From: an uncultured Bacteroidales bacterium
Lineage (GTDB): Bacteria; Bacteroidota; Bacteroidia; Bacteroidales; Muribaculaceae
Direction: 5' to 3'
Assembly (NCBI GenBank): GCA_902776955.1
Contig: CACYSG010000020.1
Location: forward strand, 1 to 36,816
DNA length: 36,816 nt
The position numbers and the translations under genes are program-made. The first letter of the stretch is position 1, and the number at the start of each line of letters is the position of its first letter. Below, piece by piece: positions 22,721-29,931 of the stretch. The notes beneath the pieces are model-generated. The model saw only the letters and a list, made by a program, of their open reading frames with translations, was not told the origin of the DNA and did no database searches.

Positions 22721-23482
22721 ATGAAAGTAAATTTTTTAGTTATGGCAATGATGATTGTTGGAGCCATGTGCGGTTGCACGGCCCAAAACAGTGTTGAGAG
22801 TGTAGAAAAGGGGTGTGACGTTTTCAAGACCCAGAACGGCACGACAGTGAAGATGTACTGCATCAAGCACGGCAGCGTGAGGATGCAGGTGGGCGACAAG
22901 TGGATCTATGTGGACCCGGTGACCAAGGCCGTACAGCCCGTGACCGACTACACCACCCTACCCCAGGCCGATTACATCCTGGTGACGCACGAGCACTTTG
23001 ACCACCTGGACTCGGTGGCCATCAACCAGTTGAGCAAGGAGGGCACCGTACTCATCACCAACGCCCGCTGCCACGAGATCCTGGGCGGCAAGGGCGACGT
23101 GATGGCCAATGGCGACAGCCGCACCCTGGCCGAGGGCTGGACGGTGGATGCCGTGCCCGCCTACAACAATTCGCCCGAGAAGCTGCAGTTCCACCCCAAG
23201 GGGCGTGACAACGGCTTCGTGCTCACCATCGAGGGCATGCGCATCTACATCGCCGGCGACACCGAGGACATCCCCGAGATGGCCGACATCAAGGACATCG
23301 ACGTGGCCTTCCTGCCCTGCAACCTGCCCTACACGATGACGCCCGAGCAGTGTGCCCACGCCGCCACGATGATCAAGCCCACCGTGCTCTTCCCCTACCA
23401 CTACGGCCAGACCGACATCCAGCAGGTGGTCAAGCTCCTTGACGGCAGCGGCATCGACGTGAGAATCAGGGACTACCAGTAA
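22721..23482 (+). CDS. UlaG-like metallo-beta-lactamase fold hydrolase, lipoprotein
   Basis: A 253-residue protein with an apparent lipoprotein signal (MKVNFLVMAMMIVGAMCGC, lipid Cys at residue 19) and a metallo-beta-lactamase fold of the UlaG-like group. Metal ligands are visible: T-H-E-H-F-D-H-L-D gives His90, His92, Asp94 and His95; Asp180 in AGDTED; and His227 in FPYHYGQ. UlaG itself is an ascorbate-6-phosphate lactonase in the cytoplasm. An exported relative more likely hydrolyses an unknown periplasmic or surface substrate. A CTAGA repeat and then a terminator follow. Confidence 0.88.
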   Translation: MKVNFLVMAMMIVGAMCGCTAQNSVESVEKGCDVFKTQNGTTVKMYCIKHGSVRMQVGDKWIYVDPVTKAVQPVTDYTTLPQADYILVTHEHFDHLDSVAINQLSKEGTVLITNARCHEILGGKGDVMANGDSRTLAEGWTVDAVPAYNNSPEKLQFHPKGRDNGFVLTIEGMRIYIAGDTEDIPEMADIKDIDVAFLPCNLPYTMTPEQCAHAATMIKPTVLFPYHYGQTDIQQVVKLLDGSGIDVRIRDYQ

Positions 23483-23487
23483 ATTTT

Positions 23488-23557
23488 TCTAGATAGCCTA
23501 GAAAATCTAAATCAACTAGAACATCTAGATACTCTAGATCATCTAGAACTATTAGAG
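23488..23557 (+). repeat. CTAGA-type degenerate tandem repeat after a stop codon
   Basis: Starting 6 bases after the UlaG-like gene stop, about 70 bases are built from TCTAGA/CTAGAAxATC-like units. Several are the perfect palindrome TCTAGA. Confidence 0.85.
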
Positions 23558-23568
23558 ATAAGAAAGCA

Positions 23569-23610
23569 GGCTGCCGCCGTGTCGTGAGTGACGCGGCGGC
23601 AGCCGTTTTG
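23569..23610 (+). terminator. Intrinsic terminator of the UlaG-like gene
   Basis: GGCTGCCGCCG (23569-23579) pairs with CGGCGGCAGCC (23594-23604), followed by GTTTTG. It lies beyond the CTAGA repeat, so the repeat is part of the transcript. Confidence 0.7.
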
Positions 23611-23637
23611 GTTGCGGTGAGTTTAAGGAAGGAGAGG

Positions 23638-23713
23638 TCTCTAACCTCTAAACCCAAACCTCTAAACTCTAAACTTCAAGTGTATCAAGCGGCAACCGCT
23701 TGATACACTTGAA
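23638..23713 (-). terminator. TTCAA-hairpin plus TTTAGAG tail at the SusD1 3' end
   Basis: Read on the minus strand, 9 bases after the SusD stop: an 18 bp perfect inverted repeat (23675-23692 with 23696-23713) with a CAA loop, opening TTCAAGTGTATCAAGCGG. GTTTAGAGTTTAGAGGTTTG and further degenerate units follow directly. Confidence 0.75.
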
Positions 23714-23722
23714 TAAAAGGAT

Positions 23723-25438
23723 TTACCAACCGGGGTTCTGGCCAATCTGCGGATTCAGGTTGCGCTGATCGTCGGGAATGGGGAACAGGTTGTACTTGGG
23801 ATCCCACTTGCGGGGAGCACCGTTGTTCGAGCAGTTGATGTAACCATCGGGGTCAACATTGATCTCATCAAGGCTGATGGGAGCATATCCGAGAACGTAT
23901 GCACCACGGCACAGGTTGGGATTGTTGTCGGTGTCGAGCAACGAGAGCTGGTTCCAACGCAGCAGCGAGAAGTAGCGGTCGTTCATGCAGTACATCATCT
24001 CGACGCGGCGCTCACGGCGAACCTCCCAAATGATGGGGCTAACGCCCATGTTGTTGGCGGGATCGGCCTCAACGCTGGTCAGCAGGTGGGGCATGCTCAC
24101 GCGGTCACGCAGCAGGTTGATGGACTTGTCCAGGTCAGCCTGGGTGATGTTACCCAGCTCGGCGCAAGCCTCGGCATAGTTCAACAGGATCTCGGCATAC
24201 CAGAAGATGGGAGCGTCGGTCCAGTTACCATAGGTGCTCTGACGGTTGGTGTTGTCGATCAGGTTGGTATCGAACAGGAATACACCATAGCCCGTCGAAG
24301 CGGTGGACTGGGCACCGCCAAAGCGGGCGTAACCACTGCCGGGGAATTGGAGGATCTTGTCCACCTGAGCGCTCAGGCGCGGGTCGCGGTTAGCGAGCAC
24401 GTTGCTGATGTCGATGTGGGGAGCCTCGCCCAGACCCGAGTTGTCGTCGAGAGTGACAACAGTACCGTGGTCGGTCTTGTTCAGAGCGGTGGTAGCCAGG
24501 GGCTTACCATCCTTGAACAGGTAGCTGTCGAAGGCATCCTTGGTCATACCGTTAACCTGGGTAGAACCGCAGGTGTAGTCGATGGTACCGTGAGCAAAGG
24601 TGCTCTGGATGTACTTCTTGTACATGATCATCTCGGGGTTACCGGCCAGGTCAAGCGAGTTGAAATTGGCCTGATAGTTACTGTTCAGGCTGAACTTGCC
24701 CGAGTTCATGATCTGCTCACAAGCGTTCTTGGCCTCGGTGAGGAACTTGTTGGCGCGCTCATTGTTCTTGGTCACATACTTGCTGTAGTCGCCCTCATAG
24801 AGGCAAACCTCGGCCTTCATGGCCAGGGCAACCCACTTGTTGAATTCGGTGCGCGAGTTGTCATTGGCGGTGATGTTGGTGCAAGCGTAGTTCAGGTCCT
24901 CAAGCACCTTGTCCATCACGTTGTTGCGGGGCTGACGGGGACCATACAGGATATCCTCATCATTGGGGTCAAGCACCTTGTCCACCCAGTAGCAGTCACC
25001 ATAGCTGCGAACGAGCTTGTAGTGCTGCCATGCACGGTACAGGCGGCCGATACCCAGCCAGTTGGCCTTCTTGGCGTCGGTCAGCGTCGATACGGTGGGC
25101 ACGGCTTCAATAAGGGTATTGGCGCGACGGATCTCCACATAGGGGGTGTTCCATGCAGCGGCGCTACCGGGAACGTTCATAAAGGTCCACTTGGTGATAC
25201 CGGTCGATGCCTGGTCGTCGTTCAGCGTGTTGAAGTAGTAGTCACCACTACCGCTGCCATAACCCGTGAAGGTGTTATAGAAGTAGTTGGCGAACAGCTG
25301 GACGTTGGTCTCACTGGTAAAGTAGTTGTCCTTGGTAAACTGATCATAGGGTTCGGTGTCGAGGATATCATCGCACGAAGCCAACGAGAGCATGAAAACA
25401 CCCAGGCCAACCAGTATAATTGATTTGAAAAGTTTCAT
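23723..25438 (-). CDS. SusD/RagB family surface lipoprotein (SusD1)
   Basis: A 571-residue lipoprotein: MKLFKSIILVGLGVFMLSLA then SC, with lipid Cys22 followed by D-D-I-L-D-T-E-P, the usual SusD start. Typical SusD features are the N-terminal helical TPR-like region (RRANTLIEAV, RLYRAWQHYKLVRSYGD), a late I-W-E-V-R-R-E-R-R-V-E-M segment, and the conserved C-terminal end NLFPIPDDQRNLNPQIGQNP. SusD proteins cap the SusC barrel and bind the substrate outside the cell. The gene follows SusC1 by 115 bases and is probably cotranscribed with it. The first 18 bases after codon 3 are identical to those of SusD2. The ligand is unknown. Confidence 0.95.
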   Translation of the reverse strand: MKLFKSIILVGLGVFMLSLASCDDILDTEPYDQFTKDNYFTSETNVQLFANYFYNTFTGYGSGSGDYYFNTLNDDQASTGITKWTFMNVPGSAAAWNTPYVEIRRANTLIEAVPTVSTLTDAKKANWLGIGRLYRAWQHYKLVRSYGDCYWVDKVLDPNDEDILYGPRQPRNNVMDKVLEDLNYACTNITANDNSRTEFNKWVALAMKAEVCLYEGDYSKYVTKNNERANKFLTEAKNACEQIMNSGKFSLNSNYQANFNSLDLAGNPEMIMYKKYIQSTFAHGTIDYTCGSTQVNGMTKDAFDSYLFKDGKPLATTALNKTDHGTVVTLDDNSGLGEAPHIDISNVLANRDPRLSAQVDKILQFPGSGYARFGGAQSTASTGYGVFLFDTNLIDNTNRQSTYGNWTDAPIFWYAEILLNYAEACAELGNITQADLDKSINLLRDRVSMPHLLTSVEADPANNMGVSPIIWEVRRERRVEMMYCMNDRYFSLLRWNQLSLLDTDNNPNLCRGAYVLGYAPISLDEINVDPDGYINCSNNGAPRKWDPKYNLFPIPDDQRNLNPQIGQNPGW

Positions 25439-25504
25439 AATTATATCTGTTTTTTATTAGTTTTTAGTTTCTAGTTTCTGGTCCCTAGTCCCTAGTTTCT
25501 AGTC

Positions 25505-25571
25505 CCTAGTTGACAGGTTCCAGTTAGTAGAAAACTCTAAACTTGATTTATACTTACTTCACGATGATCTC
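25505..25571 (-). repeat. Exact 67-base inverted repeat, copy 1 (SusC1-SusD1 junction)
   Basis: Read on the minus strand, this stretch covers the last five codons and stop of SusC1 and the first 49 bases of the spacer (GTATAAATCAAGTTTAGAGT... to ...CCTGTCAACTAGG). It is identical, base for base, to 33622-33688 in the other orientation. By my alignment, 91 of the first 96 spacer bases match. The rest of the spacer is a (A)CTAGGGA/CTAAAAA-type tandem repeat. Confidence 0.9.
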
Positions 25572-28500
25572 ACAGATGGATACACGGTTCCAGCTCAGTT
25601 CATCAAACATGTCGCTGATGCCCTGACCCTGGGCGTTGATGCGCTTGGCATCGATACCATACTTCTTGACGAGCATATCCTTCACGCTGGCGGCACGGCC
25701 CTCAGCGAGCTTGATGTTGTGGTCGGCAGGACCGTCCTTGGAGGCATAGCCGTTGATGGTGCAGGTAGCCTCGGGGTGGCTCTTCATGTAAGCGGCGATG
25801 CGCTCCACGTTGGGCTGCTGGTCGGTGCTCACGGCCGTCTTGTTCACGGGGAAGTGAACCAGGATGGTCATGTACTGCAGCGACTTGTCAATCATGTTGG
25901 TCTTGCTCTTCTGGCAGTCGTTGAGGTCCTTCTGGAGCTGGTTAGCACGATTGTTGGCAGCGTTGAGCTGGTTCTGCAGATCGGCGATGCGGTTGTTGTA
26001 AGCGTTCTGGGCATCGGCGAGCTGGGCGCGCAGGTCATTGATCTGAGCGTTCAGGGCGCTGTTGTCGGCGGGAGCGGCAGCGGCAGAGCGGGTGTTGCTG
26101 CCGAAGGTGAGCTGCAGACCTACACTGTAGGTGCGCATGATGGGATCGGTACGACCCCAAACACCGTTACCATAGCTACCGACACCGGTGTTAATCTCGG
26201 GATCGAGACCGGTATGGTTGCTGTGGTTGATGATGTCGAACAGGTTGTCGGTCGAAGCATAGATGCGCAACTTCTCGATCAACGCCTTGCGGGTGATGTG
26301 CTGCGGCAGGGTGTAACCCACGGTGATGTTCTTCATGCGCAGGTAGCTCATGTTCACGAGATACTTGCTCTGGGGATAGAAGTTGAACTTACCCAGGTCG
26401 AGAATGTCGCTCGAAGCGGTACCACGGCCAGCGCCACCAGCCCACATGCGGGGGAACTCGGCGTTCTGGTCAATAAAATGATTGGCATAGTCAGCCTCGG
26501 TCACATAGCTGATCTGGTTGGTGTAGATAGCGTCGGCACCACGCATGAACGGCATCACGAATGCAGACTGGGTCCACATGTCGCGCTTGCCCACGCCCTG
26601 CAGGTAGAAGTCAACGTCGAAGCCCTTCCAGGCAGCGCCCAGACGCAGTGAGTACTGATAGCGCGGGGTGAAGTTACCGATGCGCTTCAGGTCACCGTGA
26701 TCCTCGGGAGTACCCTTACCCCAATCGATGACACCGTCACCGTTCAGGTCCTTGAACTTGATGTCACCAGGGCCATAAACGAAGCCATTGGACTGCAGCT
26801 TGGTCTGGTTGGCAACACCCTGCTTGTAGGTACCGTCGTCATTGAAGTCGTTGAAATCGAAGTAGCGGTCGGTCTCAAAGCCCCAGATTTCGCCATACTC
26901 CTTGCCAGAGTAGTTGGTGTTGATCATATTGTTGCTGTCCCACTTGGTAATCTTAGACTTGTAGTCATTCACGATGGCAGTAGCATAGAAATCAACATTG
27001 CCAAAGCGGTTGTGATAGTCAACCTGGACTTCCCAACCACGGGTGCGCAACGAACCAGCATTCTCAAAGGCAGCACTTGCACCGATGACCGAAGGCAGAG
27101 CCTTGCCGGGAGCGAGCATGTCCTTGTTGGTACGCTGGAACCAGTCGGCAGTCACGTTCAGGTGACCGTTGAAGAACGCCAGGTCAAGACCCACGTTGAG
27201 GGTCTGGATGGTCTCCCACGTCAGGGATTCAGAAACCATCTTGGGCAAGCCAAAGTAGTCATACATGGAGTTGCCAGTGCCAATCCAGTTTACACCGTTG
27301 GTCACCTTGCCCATGGTCTCGAGGAACATGTAGTTACCAACCCTGTCGTTACCGATTTCACCATAGGAAGCACGGAGCTTGGCATTGCTGATGGTATTCT
27401 TGATGGGTTTCCAGAAGGGCATCTCACTGATGCGCAAACCGAGTGATGCCGAGGGGAAGAACGCCCACTGGTCCTTCTTGGGGAACTTGCTCGAACCGTC
27501 GTAGCGGCCATTCAACTCGAGCAGGACAATGCCCTTGTAGTCATAGTTGATGCGGCCGAAGAAGCCTGCCGAGCCCCAGTGGTCGTGCTCGTGGCTGTAG
27601 CTATAGAACTGGTTGGTCAGAGCCAGCTCGGGCAGGTTCAGGTCCTGAAGACCGTGCTGCTCAAAGTAGAGGTACTCATACTCGTACTTCTCCATGTTGG
27701 CACCCACCTTCAAGTTGAAGTTGTGGGTATCCTTGATCGACTTGAAGAAGTCGAAGTAGCCGTTAGCTACGTGGCCGTTCCTGAAGCTGCGGTCGGTCTC
27801 GATGAAAGTCGAACCAGTGATGTCCACGGGACCCTGAGGATTCAGACCCCAAGTGTTGTAAACAACCGAGGGGAGACCAATGCCCTTGTAACGACCTTCC
27901 GTCTTGATGAAGGTGTAGTCGGCATTGAAGGTCAGGCCATGACTGAAGTCAATCTTGGCAAACGCGCCTAGACGGGTGTTATGCCTCTTGTAGTAGCAAT
28001 CGCCACCAGTGTTGCGGCCACCAATCATCGTGCGGGCGTCATACTGCTTGCCGTCGTTAGGATCTACAAAGTAGCCGTAGGGGCCGAAGAACGAACCCCA
28101 GCGCCACAGGTACTGGTAGGTACCGGCACCACGCTTGTAGGGGGTGTTATAGGTCCTGTCAACATAGCTGATGCGGGTACCGAGTTCCAACCAGTCGGTA
28201 GCACGTACCGACAGGTTAGCGGTAACATTGTAACGACGCAGCTTGTCAGGGTTGAAGTTCATCAACGACTGCTTCTGGTTGTAACCTACCGAGGTGTAGA
28301 AGTTGATGCGGCCCGAGCTGCCGGTTACACTCAGGGTGTGGCTCTGCGAGGGAGCGTGATTGTTGAAGATGATGCCGGGCACATCCCAGTTGGCATAGTA
28401 ACCGTTCTCGTCATAGTCGTCACCATAGACCATCTCACGATATTTTTCCTTGATGTCGCCATGCTTGCGGATCCAGTTGTTGATGCCGTTCTGGAAAGCT

Positions 28501-29387
28501 TCGCTGTCCATGTACATACCGAAGAGCTCCGATGCAACGCCCATGCGGTGGTTCACGTCGTTGAGGGCGGCAACCTGGGTGGGAACGTTGGGATAGTCGG
28601 GCAAGGTGGTAGCCTGGCTCCAAGCGAAGTTGTTGTTGTAGTTTACCTTGATGTTGTCCTTGACGCGGGCGGTCTTGGTGGTGACCATAATCACACCGAA
28701 GGCTGCTTGCGTACCGTAAATCGAGCTCGAAGCGGCGTCCTTCAAGACACTGATGTTCTCGATATCGGCGGTATTCAGGTCGCTCAGGCTACCGGGAACA
28801 CCGTCAATGATAACCAGCGGGCCTTGAGTGCCGTCGCCGGACAGCGTACCGATACCACGAATCACTACCGAAGCATCAGCGCTGATGTCACCGTTAGCGT
28901 TCAAAATGGTCAAGCCGGGGACGGTACCCTGCAGATTCTTGGCCACGTCGGTCTCGGACTTGGAACCGAGCACCTTGTCAACGTCCACAGTGCTCACAGC
29001 ACCGGTCAAGTTGGCCTTGCGCTGTGTACCGTAACCAACGACTACGACCTCATCGAGTTTAGCGTTATCCTCGGCGAGAACGACGCGCATGCCGCTGGCG
29101 GCACGCACGGTCTGCGTCTTGTAGCCGATAAACGAAACCTGAAGCTTAGCGTTGGGGCTAGCTTTGAACGAGAAGTTACCGTCCACATCGGTCGATGTGC
29201 CACGGGTCGTTCCAACCTCGACAATGCTGGCGCCGATGACGGGTTCACCCTGTTCATCGACAACGCGGCCTGTCACAATGCTGGTGGCGGACGTAGCCGA
29301 CACCTGGGGCGCGGGTGCTGCCTGGACCTGATAAGCAGGACCACATAGCATCAACAAGGCGCCCAAAAGAGCTAAATGTCTTTTCAT
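25554..29387 (-). CDS. SusC/RagA TonB-dependent transporter fused to coiled coil and OmpA domain (SusC1)
   Basis: A 1277-residue protein. In order: signal peptide (MKRHLALLGALLMLCGPAYQ, cleavage near 23); carboxypeptidase-regulatory-like domain (about 37-107, VTGRVVDEQGEPVIGAS); TonB-box-like LDEVVVVGYGTQ near 111; plug (about 123-235, VPGLTILN, VVIRGIGT, IDGVPGS, VLKDAASSSIYG); and a 22-strand type barrel ending YSVGLQLTFGSN near 1098. SusC proteins normally stop there. Here a coiled coil follows (about 1107-1163, LNAQINDLRAQLADAQ), then an OmpA C-terminal-like domain to the end (NVERIAAYMKSHPEA, GYASKDG, N-I-K-L-A-E-G-R-A, GQGISD). The Arg of the peptidoglycan-binding site is kept, but the usual GHTD Asp is Ser. 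The start is ATG 29387, not the GTG at 29393. SusD1 follows. The barrel end should be periplasmic, so the fusion could reach peptidoglycan. Confidence 0.95.
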   Translation of the reverse strand: MKRHLALLGALLMLCGPAYQVQAAPAPQVSATSATSIVTGRVVDEQGEPVIGASIVEVGTTRGTSTDVDGNFSFKASPNAKLQVSFIGYKTQTVRAASGMRVVLAEDNAKLDEVVVVGYGTQRKANLTGAVSTVDVDKVLGSKSETDVAKNLQGTVPGLTILNANGDISADASVVIRGIGTLSGDGTQGPLVIIDGVPGSLSDLNTADIENISVLKDAASSSIYGTQAAFGVIMVTTKTARVKDNIKVNYNNNFAWSQATTLPDYPNVPTQVAALNDVNHRMGVASELFGMYMDSEAFQNGINNWIRKHGDIKEKYREMVYGDDYDENGYYANWDVPGIIFNNHAPSQSHTLSVTGSSGRINFYTSVGYNQKQSLMNFNPDKLRRYNVTANLSVRATDWLELGTRISYVDRTYNTPYKRGAGTYQYLWRWGSFFGPYGYFVDPNDGKQYDARTMIGGRNTGGDCYYKRHNTRLGAFAKIDFSHGLTFNADYTFIKTEGRYKGIGLPSVVYNTWGLNPQGPVDITGSTFIETDRSFRNGHVANGYFDFFKSIKDTHNFNLKVGANMEKYEYEYLYFEQHGLQDLNLPELALTNQFYSYSHEHDHWGSAGFFGRINYDYKGIVLLELNGRYDGSSKFPKKDQWAFFPSASLGLRISEMPFWKPIKNTISNAKLRASYGEIGNDRVGNYMFLETMGKVTNGVNWIGTGNSMYDYFGLPKMVSESLTWETIQTLNVGLDLAFFNGHLNVTADWFQRTNKDMLAPGKALPSVIGASAAFENAGSLRTRGWEVQVDYHNRFGNVDFYATAIVNDYKSKITKWDSNNMINTNYSGKEYGEIWGFETDRYFDFNDFNDDGTYKQGVANQTKLQSNGFVYGPGDIKFKDLNGDGVIDWGKGTPEDHGDLKRIGNFTPRYQYSLRLGAAWKGFDVDFYLQGVGKRDMWTQSAFVMPFMRGADAIYTNQISYVTEADYANHFIDQNAEFPRMWAGGAGRGTASSDILDLGKFNFYPQSKYLVNMSYLRMKNITVGYTLPQHITRKALIEKLRIYASTDNLFDIINHSNHTGLDPEINTGVGSYGNGVWGRTDPIMRTYSVGLQLTFGSNTRSAAAAPADNSALNAQINDLRAQLADAQNAYNNRIADLQNQLNAANNRANQLQKDLNDCQKSKTNMIDKSLQYMTILVHFPVNKTAVSTDQQPNVERIAAYMKSHPEATCTINGYASKDGPADHNIKLAEGRAASVKDMLVKKYGIDAKRINAQGQGISDMFDELSWNRVSICEIIVK

Positions 29388-29931
29388 AAGCACGTTTTAA
29401 TTAGTTAATATAGTTGATAATTCAATTTAGTTTTTTCAGACTTTGCCACTAAGAATGCACGCGGGCGCGCATCTTATATTTTTTTAACGAGTTGCAAAAT
29501 TCTATAAAATTTTTGAAATAGCCAAAAAATCAAGGGAAATTTTACAAATGTAAATGTTAAAAATCACGAAAAAACGTACTTAATCCAAAAAATTCGGTCT
29601 TGACTTTTACTGTTTTCGGTAGGATTTTGGTATTTTTTCGTTCAATAATTTGGTCAAGTTAATTTTTGTTTGCAAATTTGCCTACTGGAATGCCTGCTAT
29701 AGCGATTTGCTCTTAGCTGAAAATTAGGTTTTTGCTCTTTTATAAGGTAGTTTTTGCTCAAGAAAACAGCAAAAATGTCATTTTTTCAACAAAATGCTTG
29801 TTTGGCTTAATCTTTTTTTGCACTTTTGCCTTTTGAAAGTCAATTATTGACCCTTAAAAAACGTTACTGACAATTAATCGATGAGATATTAACCAATTCA
29901 TTAACTTCAAATCAATTAAAGCAAAGTGCGT
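29388..29931. promoter_or_regulatory. AT-rich divergent control region between the two SusC genes
   Basis: A 544-base gene-free region, strongly AT-rich compared with the coding flanks. It holds a promoter for SusC1 (29495-29526). Three direct repeats of TTTGCTC on the plus strand lie at 29706-29712, 29731-29737 and 29753-29759 (periods 25 and 22), which could be operator half-sites. For SusC2 I find only imperfect boxes (TTTG at 29801-29804 with C/T-rich TTTTG sequence about 20 bases on). No anti-sigma/ECF pair or hybrid two-component regulator is encoded in the window. Confidence 0.6.
29495..29526 (-). promoter_or_regulatory. Promoter candidate for SusC1
   Basis: On the minus strand: TTTG (29523-29526), 20 bases, GAATTTTG (29495-29502), one or two bases off TAnnTTTG. 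The predicted leader is about 100 bases. Confidence 0.5.

Noticed and set aside
27981-29348. Long antisense frames opposite SusC1 (455 codons), and similarly opposite the MATE gene (1220-2551) and the sulfatase (6060-7709)
   Set aside because: They have no recognisable domains and mirror the codon bias of the true gene on the other strand; they are high-GC shadows.
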